A stretch of DNA of 33,619 bases from an uncultured Alphaproteobacteria bacterium (lineage in GTDB: Bacteria > Pseudomonadota > Alphaproteobacteria > RF32 > CAG-239): positions 1-33,619 of the forward strand of contig CALYAY010000015.1 of assembly GCA_944393695.1 (NCBI GenBank). The letters run 5' to 3'. Positions 1-7,095 of the stretch are shown piece after piece. The notes beneath the pieces were generated by a model, which ran no database searches, was not told the origin of the DNA, and saw nothing but the letters and a program-made list of their open reading frames with translations. A program made the position numbers and the translations under genes. Positions within the stretch are counted from its first letter, which is position 1; the number at the start of each line of letters is the position of its first letter.

Positions 1-360
1 AATACTTACGGCACCTGCTGCAACACTTGTGAGGGCTATGACAACACCAGTATCCCTGAAGGCTATGTGCAAGACGGAGAAAGCTGCCTGGGCTGTGACG
101 GACAGGAACATTACAAGATAAAACCCAATCCCTGTGACGGATATATGGACTGTGGCTCCATGGGCGGAGAAGCCGGGGCAAAAACCTGCCTATCGGGAAC
201 AACCACGATGTATGACAACTGCAAAGCTTGCCCGAACATAGGGGAATACACCACCTGTCCGAGCTGCACGATTTGCCAATATGAAGAATGCTCGGGTCTG
301 TGGTATGCCACCGGTTGCGCCACGAATTGTACGGATTATTGTGACTTCTGCGGCGGGTAG
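1..360 (+). CDS. Cys-rich secreted protein, cassette 1 (5' truncated)
   Basis: The reading frame is open from the first base of the window to a TAG stop, so this is the C-terminal 119 residues of a longer gene. It matches residue for residue, with only a few substitutions, the C-termini of the two complete Cys-rich proteins at 10497-11699 and 24871-26064. There are 18 cysteines in 119 residues, ending in a Cys-x-x-Cys-Gly-Gly tail, which suggests a disulfide-rich extracytoplasmic fold. Codon differences from the other copies are mostly synonymous, so the protein sequence is under purifying selection. The function is unknown and no catalytic motif is visible. It is the first gene of a two-gene cassette; its partner starts at 1006 after a repeat-filled spacer. 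An ATG at 67 is internal and not the real start. Confidence 0.85.
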   Translation, partial: NTYGTCCNTCEGYDNTSIPEGYVQDGESCLGCDGQEHYKIKPNPCDGYMDCGSMGGEAGAKTCLSGTTTMYDNCKACPNIGEYTTCPSCTICQYEECSGLWYATGCATNCTDYCDFCGG

Positions 361-1005
361 TTTCATAATCCCTCCCCCTATAGTCATAGGGGGAGCAGGA
401 GGGGGTATGGTAAGTTATTCAAACCCTCCCCGACCCTCCCTAAATCTTTAGGGAGGGAGGAATAGAGGAGGAATTCCCTCCCTGAAAACTCAGGGCTGGA
501 GGCAGAAAATATCTCCGGTGGAGATATTTTCAACGACAGGCGAGAGTTTGTTAACTCATAAGCTAGCGGCAGCGAAGCGAAATGAGTGTTACAAACCGAG
601 TGACCGCAGCGACTTAGTGTTGCCCCTCCGGCAACACTTATGGAGCCAGAGGCAAGGGAGGGTTTCAAAATATCACCCTCACCCGCCCTTAACCGGGCGA
701 CCTCTCCCCTCAAGGGCGAGGTGGAAGAGGGGCTTTGTCATCCTAGGGCTTGACCCGAGGATCCAGGTGGAGTGAAGAAGCAAATTTATCTGACCTGGAT
801 ACTCCAATCAAGTTGGAGTATGACCGGTCAACCTCTCCCTTGAGGGGAGAGGTCGCGGAACGGAGTGACGCGGGTGAGGGTGGAGAAAAAGAACCCCCCT
901 CCAATCCCCCTAAGATTTTAGGGGGAGGGGTAGAGCCCTAAGGTTTTAGGGAGAGGATGTAAGGAGGAATAAATATTATTAACAACTAATATAAGGAGAA
1001 GGACT
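361..1005. repeat. Repeat-filled spacer of cassette 1
   Basis: No credible gene lies in this 645-bp spacer. It contains a G+C-rich hairpin element at 421-460, a perfect 11-bp stem with a 3-base loop at 506-530, another hairpin at 617-637 (GTGTTGCC / GGCAACAC), the 209-bp palindromic element at 674-882, and two short TTTTAGGG-containing hairpin units at 901-957. The last ~45 bp before the next gene form a leader that is repeated in front of all three second genes of the cassettes. Confidence 0.8.
674..882 (+). repeat. Palindromic element A, intergenic copy (209 bp)
   Basis: The element starts CACCCTCACCCG and ends with its complement CGGGTGAGGGTG. Inside this lie a second complementary pair (ACCTCTCCCCTCAAGGG against CCCTTGAGGGGAGAGGT) and two inner hairpins around GTCATCC...GGATCCAG and CTGGATACTCC...GGAGTATGAC. 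It is therefore a nested imperfect inverted repeat about 210 bp long. Two close copies lie inside protein-coding genes at 10691-10902 and 25065-25273. This intergenic copy has a TAG at 744-746 in the frame that is open in both coding copies, as expected without coding constraint. Confidence 0.85.
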
Positions 1006-1818
1006 ATGAGAAAGATATTATTAGCGAGTGCGGGGGTAATGGTGATGAGTGCCGGGACGGGATATGCGGCCTGTATTCCGACGCCGAGTTGTTCAAGTTT
1101 GGGTTATGAAAGCTCGTCATCCTGCGAAGGGGGGATTAAGTGTCCGTTCGGCAATGCCTGGAACTGCACCTTAGCAGATAAAATTAACGAAATCACCACC
1201 GAAATCACGGAAATCAAAAAAGTGATTGAAGAAGGCGGTGTCGGGGGCGGTAATAAAAATTGTGCGGTTGGTCATATTTATTATTCAGATAAGACCTGTT
1301 CTGTATCGTATGATGCTTCTAAAACCCCGATTGGTGTGGTAGTTTATGTTGATGGTCAAGGGCATGGACAAGTGATGGCGCTGAAGTCAATCGGCAGCTA
1401 TGCTTGGTCATCTAGCTATACGGATATTCCAACATTAACTAATTTTACCAGTGCTGAAAGCGCAAGTTATGACTTGAACAGTTGCCCAAATACCGAAAAA
1501 ATCCTTGCTGCAGGTGATAAGAGTAAATACCCGGCTGCCTGGGCGGCTCATGAATACAAGACCGAAGGCACCAATGCCGGGGATTGGTGTCTGCCGGCAG
1601 CCGGTGTATTTACCTTTTATTATAACAATCAACAGTTGGTTAACATTGGTATGACTAACGCTGGGGGCACTCAGATAGGAACAAGTTCCGTAGTCTGGTC
1701 GTCTTCCGAGTACACTAGCTACACCGCGTGGTACTCGTATTTCAGCACCGACTACGGGTTGTACTACGGCGACTATAAGAATGACAGCCTCGAGGTCCGG
1801 CCCGTCCTAGCTTTTTAG
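1006..1818 (+). CDS. Secreted DUF1566/C-type-lectin-like protein, putative DGR target (cassette 1)
   Basis: This 270-residue exported protein has a signal peptide (cleavage probably after Ala21), a Cys module (about residues 22-55) with a C-x3-G-Y and C-P-F-G pattern, a short helical heptad-like segment (about 58-76), a Gly-rich linker, and a C-terminal domain (about 85-270). The C-terminal domain resembles the DUF1566/Fibrobacter major paralogous domain family: it has GDWCLPAAG, then WSSSE near residue 231 and a VRPVLAF end. The final 40 residues are rich in Tyr, Ser, Asp and Thr encoded by TAC, AGC, GAC and ACC, as in variable regions of diversity-generating retroelement targets. The start is set by GGAGAAGG upstream of ATG. 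It is probably a surface binding protein working with the upstream Cys-rich protein; the ligand is unknown. The fold assignment is by motif resemblance only. Confidence 0.85.
   Translation: MRKILLASAGVMVMSAGTGYAACIPTPSCSSLGYESSSSCEGGIKCPFGNAWNCTLADKINEITTEITEIKKVIEEGGVGGGNKNCAVGHIYYSDKTCSVSYDASKTPIGVVVYVDGQGHGQVMALKSIGSYAWSSSYTDIPTLTNFTSAESASYDLNSCPNTEKILAAGDKSKYPAAWAAHEYKTEGTNAGDWCLPAAGVFTFYYNNQQLVNIGMTNAGGTQIGTSSVVWSSSEYTSYTAWYSYFSTDYGLYYGDYKNDSLEVRPVLAF
1696..1818 (+). other. Putative DGR variable region, copy 1
   Basis: This is the C-terminal segment from the WSSSE motif to the stop. Aligned with 27092-27229, most variable codons keep the third base and differ at the first and/or second base (for example TAC/AAC, ACT/AAT, TAC/GGC, ACC/TAC, TAT/ACT, AGC/GCC, GAC/CAC). 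Each of these could come from an adenine in a template codon such as AAC or AAT. The flanking scaffold codons (TGG, AAG, CTC, CCC, TTT) are invariant or differ synonymously. Confidence 0.6.
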
Positions 1819-1840
1819 GATTTTATCCCTTTATCTCTTT

Positions 1841-1878
1841 ATTTCAGCTCCGCGCCAGCGGAGCTGAAATTTTTTTTT
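1841..1878 (+). terminator. Strong hairpin with T-run after cassette 1
   Basis: A perfect 13-bp stem (1841-1853 with 1858-1870), a GCCA loop and a run of nine T follow the stop codon by 22 bp. This is a textbook intrinsic terminator. A hairpin just downstream of a variable region is also a known feature of some DGR targets, but the T-run makes termination the simpler reading. Confidence 0.9.
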
Positions 1879-2056
1879 AGGAAATATAGGAATTTATTCT
1901 CTTGTTTTAATAAAATGTCATCCCTCCGCAAGCGTAAGTCTTGCGGTCAGAGGATCTTCAAATTTGTCACCCCCTCATAGATGAGGGGGCCGGGGGAGAG
2001 AATATAATCTTATTTAATTTCAACAAGATATAGCTGATCCAACAAGATATAGCTGG

Positions 2057-2147
2057 TATTTGACCCCACCGGCTCCCCTTTTGAAAGGGGAGAGAGCAAC
2101 AAGGAAGATCCCTTGACGTTCAGACTGGCGCTGAACGAGGGATGACA
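2057..2147 (+). repeat. Repeat element B, copy 1
   Basis: This is a ~91-bp unit starting TATTTGACCCC, with a CTCCCCTTTT...AAAGGGGAG hairpin, a GTTCAG...CTGAAC hairpin, and a GAGGGATGACA end. Near-identical units occur at 2221, 3851, 11830 and 26195. Confidence 0.85.
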
Positions 2148-2220
2148 GGTTATTTTGTCACCCTCACCCGCCTTTGGCAGGGCGACCTCTCCCCTTAAAG
2201 GGAGAGGTAAAAAGCGGCTG

Positions 2221-2312
2221 ATATTTGACCCCTCCGGCTCCCCTTTTGAAAGGGGAGAGAGCAGCAAGGAAGATCCCTTGACGTTCAGACTGACGCTGAA
2301 CGAGGGATGACA
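2221..2312 (+). repeat. Repeat element B, copy 2
   Basis: A second B unit lies 73 bp after the first in the same orientation, with the same two hairpins and the same GATGACA end. Confidence 0.85.
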
Positions 2313-2405
2313 GGTTTTTTATCACCCTCACACTGCCCCTCTCCCCTCAAGGGAGAGGGAAGAAAAGCGGCAATGAATGATAGGGAGAGGTGGGAGGGGA
2401 GGAGG

Positions 2406-3695
2406 TTATTCTTTCAGGCAGCCGGCGGGGACAATCAGAATGCCGTCTTTGCGCCGGTAGGCATAATTTCCGACGCCGGTTATCAGCATTTTAAAGGCCG
2501 GGGATTTCATTTTGGTGGTGTCAAGGGTTGCCGCCAGTTTGTTGAGAGTTTCCGTTCCTTCGGCAATCCGGGTGTCTCCGCCGAGTTTTATTTCAATCAG
2601 TCCGTAGGAGCCGTTGCGCAAATGAACAACCGCATCACATTCCAGGCCGTTTTTATCCCGGTAATGATAAACATTCCCGTCCAGTGCTTCGGCGTATATT
2701 CGTAAATCGCGGATGCAAAGGTTTTCAAACAACAGTCCCATCGTGTTCAGATCGTTGATTAAATCCCGGGGACCCAGGCCTAAAGCTGCCGACCCTATGG
2801 ACGGATCAGTGAAATAGCGGGTATCCGATGTTCTGATGGCCGTTTGGGAGCGCAAATTCGGATTCCATGCCGGTGTATCCTCAATAACAAACACTTTTTT
2901 CAAGGCGTTGATGTAAGCGTTAATTGTTGCCGCTTTTCCCGTGACATCTTCGTTTTCGGAAATTTCATTAACAAAGACGTCCCGGGTGATGGAAGGGATT
3001 TTAGCCTGACTGCCGACTGAACGTGCGTATGAACGCAGCAGGCGTCTGGCTTTTTCGGCATCCCGCTGGGTGTTGTCGACCCGGGAAATGTCCATGTTTA
3101 CAACAGAGTCAAAATAGTTTAAGGCCTGTTGCAGAGCCGCAGTTTCTGACGAATCAACCGACTTTGGCCATCCGCCGCGGCAAATCAGAAATGCCAGGCG
3201 TTCTAAGTCTATTTCGTTGCGTCCGGATATGTTGGTATTTCCCTCAAACAGCTCTTTTAGGGAGACTTCTCCGCTGCTGTCGCCAGACTCGTGCAGACTC
3301 ATCGGGCGCATTAACAGCCGGGAAATCCGCCCTGTTCCGCTGTGGGAAATCTGTGTCGTATCTGCCGGAACCGCCGAGCCGGTTAAGATAAACTGGCCGA
3401 ACTCGTCCCTTTGATCAACCTCAAACCTGACCGCATCCCAGAGTTTGGGCGCCAGTTGCCATTCATCAATCAGCCGCGGCGTGTTGCCCTGCAGTAAAAG
3501 CCCGGGGTTGATTTCCGCCATTTCCAGATTTTGCTGTTTGGACGAGGGATTCTGCATGTATAAAATACTTCGGGCAATCTGACCGGCAGTTGTTGTTTTG
3601 CCGCACCATTTTGTTCCTTCAATCAAAACGGCTCCGGTGCTTGCCAATTTTTTTTGCAGAATGGTGTCTGCCGTTCTGCGTCTGTATGTTTGCAT
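2406..3695 (-). CDS. AAA ATPase with DUF4143 C-terminal domain
   Basis: From the preferred start this is a 429-residue ATP-binding protein. The Walker A motif is GTKWCGKTT (residues 27-35), Walker B is PRLIDEW with Asp77/Glu78, and a sensor-like ILTGSA follows. The C-terminal half matches DUF4143, including an E-x-D...IEIK pattern of PD-(D/E)XK nuclease-like folds. The family (AAA_14/DUF4143) is widespread in bacteria and archaea, often accessory, with poorly known function. The frame is open to 3758, but ATG at 3695 is preferred because GGAAGGA lies just upstream and the family begins with the helix before Walker A. The gene stands alone and is bounded on both sides by repeat clusters, suggesting gain or movement. 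A 23-bp tandem repeat lies upstream. Confidence 0.88.
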   Translation of the reverse strand: MQTYRRRTADTILQKKLASTGAVLIEGTKWCGKTTTAGQIARSILYMQNPSSKQQNLEMAEINPGLLLQGNTPRLIDEWQLAPKLWDAVRFEVDQRDEFGQFILTGSAVPADTTQISHSGTGRISRLLMRPMSLHESGDSSGEVSLKELFEGNTNISGRNEIDLERLAFLICRGGWPKSVDSSETAALQQALNYFDSVVNMDISRVDNTQRDAEKARRLLRSYARSVGSQAKIPSITRDVFVNEISENEDVTGKAATINAYINALKKVFVIEDTPAWNPNLRSQTAIRTSDTRYFTDPSIGSAALGLGPRDLINDLNTMGLLFENLCIRDLRIYAEALDGNVYHYRDKNGLECDAVVHLRNGSYGLIEIKLGGDTRIAEGTETLNKLAATLDTTKMKSPAFKMLITGVGNYAYRRKDGILIVPAGCLKE

Positions 3696-3750
3696 GGTTT
3701 TTCCTTCCGTGTGTCGGTTTTCTGTTGTTAATATAACCTTTGTTTTGTGG

Positions 3751-3842
3751 TTTGGCAAGTTTTTATTTGTGTGTTTGGCTGGTTTCTGTTTATAGATTTG
3801 GCTTGTTTTTGTTTATGCGTTTGGCAATGTGGTTTTTTGGGA
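3751..3842. repeat. 23-bp tandem repeat (TTTGGC every 23 bp)
   Basis: TTTGGC begins at 3751, 3774, 3797 and 3820, an exact 23-bp period. Each of the first three is followed by a T-rich stretch; the fourth unit is diverged. The array lies 56-147 bp upstream of the ATPase start codon on the opposite strand, an operator- or iteron-like position. Confidence 0.7.
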
Positions 3843-3850
3843 AGCAGCAG

Positions 3851-3942
3851 ATATTTGACCCCTCCGTCTCCCCTTGTTAAAGGGGAGAGAGCAACAAGGA
3901 AGATCCCTTGACGTTCAGACTGGCGCTGAACGAGGGATGACA
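3851..3942 (+). repeat. Repeat element B, copy 3
   Basis: A full-length B unit with the TTTGACCCC start, CCCCTT...AAGGGG hairpin and GAGGGATGACA end. It differs from the other copies by a few bases in the first hairpin loop. Confidence 0.85.
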
Positions 3943-4144
3943 GGTTTTTTAATATGAAACCCTCCCCAACCCCTCCCTGAGTTTTCAGGGAGGGGGAGAA
4001 TATGGGGAAAAGGCTTTAGGGGGAGGGGAGGAGGATAGAGGGGGGGGAAGGAGGGTGGTTGTAATCTTTTGTTAATTTATTTTACTGGAATTTATTTTGT
4101 TTTGATTCTAGTATCATAGGCAGTTAATTCTAAGGAGATAAATT

Positions 4145-5503
4145 ATGCATGTTAAATTTCCCAAAGCAGTAGATAATTCGCTGCGTTTTTTGAAGCTGAA
4201 ACTGCTGCCGAAGACATTGTTTTTCAGAACGATGTTGTTGATTTTTATTCCGCTGATCGTGGTGCAGGTGGTGTCTATCGTGGCCTTTTTTAACGGCAAC
4301 TGGACGCGTATGGGCAAGAAATTGTCGGCGAATCTGACCTCGGATATGGCGATGGTTATTGATTATTCCGCCGGCAGTCAGCAAAAGGTTGATTCTTTCA
4401 GCAAGCTGGCTTTGAAAAACTGGGACATGAAGGTTAATTTTTATTCGAATCATGATAAATATAAAACTTTGGTTAAGGCCAGCAAAAATAATAAATTGAT
4501 TACGGGATTTTTGGAAGATTCCCTTAAGAAGACTTTTCCCGAATACGAAACTAATATTTTTATGGATGAAAAGGCGGACACTATTACGATTTTTGTTGAT
4601 ACGCCAAAGGGATTGTATGAATTTACGACCGCTTCAAAGAATATTTTTACAACGGCGGTGTTCGGGTTTGTGGCCTGGATGATCGGGACGTCGCTGCTGT
4701 TGTTTCTGGTGGCGGTATTGTTCTTGCGGATACAGGTGCGCTCCATTGCGGATCTGGCGCATTTTTCCGAAGATTTCGGTAAGGGAATCGACAGTAAAGA
4801 CTTTAAGCCTTATGGGTCGTCCGAAGTGCGTAAGGCCGGTCTGGCGTTTATCAAGATGAAAGAACGGATTCAACGTCAGATTAGTGAACGCACACAGATG
4901 CTGGCCGGAGTGTCGCATGATTTGCGGACGCCGCTGACCCGTATGCGGCTGCAGGCGGAGATGATGCCCAAAGGTCAGGATCGTGACGATTTTATGCAGG
5001 ATATCGGCGAGATGGAGAAAATGCTCGACGGTTATCTTGATTTTGTGAGCGGTGAAGGCGGGGAGAAGTCAACTTTTGTTGATATGAACGAGTTGATTTT
5101 GAGTATCCTTAACAAGTTCCGCAATAAAAACGCTCTTATCCGGTATTCAACCAATGATCAGGTGAGCGCCATTCAGGGACGTGAACAGGCCTTGAAACGG
5201 GCTTTGACCAATGTGATTTCCAATGCTTTTGATTTTGCCAAAACGGTGGCGGTCAAGCTGGAAAGCAACAATAAACAGCTGGAGGTCATTATTGATGACG
5301 ACGGGCCGGGAATCCCGGCGGATAAACGCGAAGACGTGTTTAAGGCGTTTTACCGGATTGAGGGATCACGCAACAAGGAAACCGGCGGTGTCGGACTGGG
5401 ATTATCAATTGCCAAAGATGTTATTACCTCGCATGGCGGTAAGATTGAACTGGCAGACAGCGATATGGGAGGCTTGAGGGTACTCATTACTATTCCCTTA
5501 TAA
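4145..5503 (+). CDS. EnvZ-like sensor histidine kinase
   Basis: This 452-residue inner-membrane kinase has a first membrane segment (about 28-49), a periplasmic sensor region (about 50-167), a second membrane segment (about 168-193), a HAMP linker (about 195-246), an H-box with SHDLRTPLTR where His258 is the phosphorylated residue, an N-box (NVISNAF), and G-boxes DDDGPGIP and GVGLGLSIAK. The order and motifs fit the EnvZ/OmpR class. It autophosphorylates and passes phosphate to a response regulator. No regulator gene is adjacent; the OmpR-type gene at 27286-27975 is a plausible partner. The start at ATG 4145 has AAGGAG upstream and keeps the whole first membrane segment. Confidence 0.93.
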   Translation: MHVKFPKAVDNSLRFLKLKLLPKTLFFRTMLLIFIPLIVVQVVSIVAFFNGNWTRMGKKLSANLTSDMAMVIDYSAGSQQKVDSFSKLALKNWDMKVNFYSNHDKYKTLVKASKNNKLITGFLEDSLKKTFPEYETNIFMDEKADTITIFVDTPKGLYEFTTASKNIFTTAVFGFVAWMIGTSLLLFLVAVLFLRIQVRSIADLAHFSEDFGKGIDSKDFKPYGSSEVRKAGLAFIKMKERIQRQISERTQMLAGVSHDLRTPLTRMRLQAEMMPKGQDRDDFMQDIGEMEKMLDGYLDFVSGEGGEKSTFVDMNELILSILNKFRNKNALIRYSTNDQVSAIQGREQALKRALTNVISNAFDFAKTVAVKLESNNKQLEVIIDDDGPGIPADKREDVFKAFYRIEGSRNKETGGVGLGLSIAKDVITSHGGKIELADSDMGGLRVLITIPL

Positions 5504-5540
5504 CACGGTGGTCCGTAAATATTTTTTCACTTAGGTGAAG

Positions 5541-5575
5541 AAAATCCCGGTTGAGAATTGTCAATCGGGATTTTT
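5541..5575 (+). terminator. Intrinsic terminator after the kinase gene
   Basis: The hairpin pairs AAAATCCCGGTTGA with TCAATCGGGATTTTT (11 or more base pairs with one G-T pair) and ends in a T-run. It lies 38 bp after the stop. Confidence 0.85.
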
Positions 5576-5638
5576 GTTAAAGCCATATTAAGATTATGTT
5601 GCTATTCTGAGTAAAATTTGAATTTTTGAGTTGGTGAC

Positions 5639-7054
5639 ATGGCTGATAACGGACAGGACATATTAACGGAAGATACCGGCGAAGTGCAGAGTTACGGTGA
5701 GTTGATGGGAAAAGAGAATCCGCCGGAAGCTGCGGATTTGGAGCCGGGAAAGGTGGAACTCAGCATTCCGCAGAAAATTACGCCGGATATGTATCCGCAG
5801 GAGGAGGAAGAAGTTATTGAGGCAGAGCCGGAGGTTGTGTCTACGCCGGTTTATCAGGAAGCTTATGTCGGGGAAGACGGTGTTGAGTTGTCGGTGCCGC
5901 CGACGTATATTAAGGATAATCTGCCGGATCAGACGCCAAAATATCAGCGGCCGAAAGATATGCCCGAATTTATGGATGATGAAAGTTATGCCGCTGCCGA
6001 AGCCGCCGGGCCGGATGATGTCGTTTCGGCCGAGGGTGATGAAACGCCGGATTTTTTGCATGGCTGGACGGATGATGCAAAGGCTCAGACGCCGTTGCCG
6101 CAGGAAGATGATTTTGAAGAACCGGAGACACCGGCAGAGGGAAGTTTTATTGCCGAAGCATTGGCTGAAGATAATGCCGGTGAGGCAGAGAAAAGTGTTT
6201 TTGAAACTGATGGCGGTGAGGGGACTGTTTTGCCGGCCGGGGAGCCGGAGGCGAAAGATACGGCGGCGGATGATGACGATTATGATTTGAGCAATATTGA
6301 CGAGATTATTGCCGCACATACTCCGCAGGAAGAAAATGTGGAGGTCAGGGAATTAAGTCAGGAAGATATACAGGGAAACGGTTCGCCGGCCGTGCATGAA
6401 GCAATTCCCCGCTTTGAGCCTGATTGGGATGATGAGGAAATTGCGGAAACGAAAGAGACTGAGGTTGAAGATACGGTTGCGAGCGGTGACGGTATTGAGG
6501 AAGTTCAAGCGGAAGAGGTGCTGGCAGCGGAGAGCAAAGCCGGAGAGGTTTGGGCTGAGCCTTTGACAACGGATGAAGTTGAAGAGCCGCTTGGCGCTTC
6601 TCTGAATGAGGGTGAAATAAATGAGAGCTTATCTGAAGAAGCCCTTTCGTCCGCGGTCGTTGAAAAGGAAGAGCCGGAGATGTCGGTTCATCCGGTGGAG
6701 CTCAGAGAAGAAGAATATGCCGAAGAAAGGCAAAATAGTCCGGCTCAGTTTTACAGCGGACAGATTGATGACGGTTATCTGGTGGTTTCTCCCGAAAATA
6801 TGCCGGAGGAATTTCAGGCGGATGCACTGGTTAAGGCAATTATGGTAAATACCGGAGATTCGGATTATGGCTGGAGTGCGGCTTTTGACAACGGGGTGAT
6901 TATGGGAATTGCCGATGTGCGTCGTTTTCAGCTGCGTAACGGGCGGCTGCCTGCTGCCGACGGAATTTTATCTTACGGCAGCAAGCGTATGCGGTTCAGC
7001 GGCGTGGAACGCATTGTGGTTTATGAGGTGCCGCACTATTTCGGGTATAAATAA
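5639..7054 (+). CDS. Acidic low-complexity protein with conserved C-terminal domain
   Basis: This 471-residue protein has no recognised function. The first ~365 residues are very rich in Glu, Asp, Ala and Pro and look disordered. The last ~105 residues (from about FYSGQIDDGY) are balanced in composition and look like a folded beta-rich domain. No signal peptide or membrane segment is seen, so it is probably cytoplasmic. GGTGAC lies just before the ATG. The long acidic linker suggests a tether or adaptor, but this is inference only. Overlapping open frames on both strands come from the biased composition and are not genes. Confidence 0.8.
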   Translation: MADNGQDILTEDTGEVQSYGELMGKENPPEAADLEPGKVELSIPQKITPDMYPQEEEEVIEAEPEVVSTPVYQEAYVGEDGVELSVPPTYIKDNLPDQTPKYQRPKDMPEFMDDESYAAAEAAGPDDVVSAEGDETPDFLHGWTDDAKAQTPLPQEDDFEEPETPAEGSFIAEALAEDNAGEAEKSVFETDGGEGTVLPAGEPEAKDTAADDDDYDLSNIDEIIAAHTPQEENVEVRELSQEDIQGNGSPAVHEAIPRFEPDWDDEEIAETKETEVEDTVASGDGIEEVQAEEVLAAESKAGEVWAEPLTTDEVEEPLGASLNEGEINESLSEEALSSAVVEKEEPEMSVHPVELREEEYAEERQNSPAQFYSGQIDDGYLVVSPENMPEEFQADALVKAIMVNTGDSDYGWSAAFDNGVIMGIADVRRFQLRNGRLPAADGILSYGSKRMRFSGVERIVVYEVPHYFGYK

Positions 7055-7086
7055 ATATCCCGGAGTTTATCGGGGAATATTTATTT
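7049..7086. terminator. Bidirectional terminator
   Basis: AAATAAATATCCC pairs with GGGAATATTTATTT (one mismatch or bulge), overlapping the stop of the acidic protein gene and lying just after the convergent lipoprotein gene. The A- and T-rich flanks suit termination in both directions. Confidence 0.7.
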
Positions 7087-7095
7087 GAGGTTTGA

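Larger units (their letters stand above)
1879..2405. repeat. Repeat cluster between cassette 1 and ATPase gene
   Basis: No gene was found here. The block 1952-1990 is related, in inverse orientation, to 33228-33270. Two B elements lie at 2057-2147 and 2221-2312. Between them, 2159-2208 is a short version of element A (CACCCTCACCCG, a small hairpin, then ACCTCTCCCC). A degraded A-like piece with CTCTCCCCTCAAGGGAGAGG follows at about 2323-2360. Confidence 0.75.
3696..4144. repeat. Spacer with 23-bp tandem repeat, element B and hairpins
   Basis: No gene is seen here. The spacer holds a 23-bp tandem repeat (3751-3830), a B element (3851-3942), a hairpin unit of the CCCTCCCTGAGTTTTCAGGGAGGG type (about 3957-3995) and a G-rich run before the kinase gene. 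A putative ribosome binding site AAGGAG lies at about 4132-4137. Confidence 0.75.

Noticed and set aside
361..1005. Possible CRISPR array in the repeat-rich spacers
   Set aside because: Repeats are long palindromes of mixed type and irregular spacing, with no unique spacers of constant length and no cas genes.
1841..1878. Hairpin as a DGR cruciform required for target recognition
   Set aside because: The nine-T run and the similar hairpins after many other genes here make a transcription terminator the simpler explanation; kept only as a note.
2307..2705. 132-residue plus-strand frame overlapping the ATPase gene
   Set aside because: It begins in repeat sequence and runs antisense to the conserved DUF4143 domain.
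5663..6319. 218-residue open frame on the minus strand
   Set aside because: It is opposite the acidic low-complexity gene and is very Arg/Leu/Ile-rich, as expected for the complement of Glu/Asp codons.
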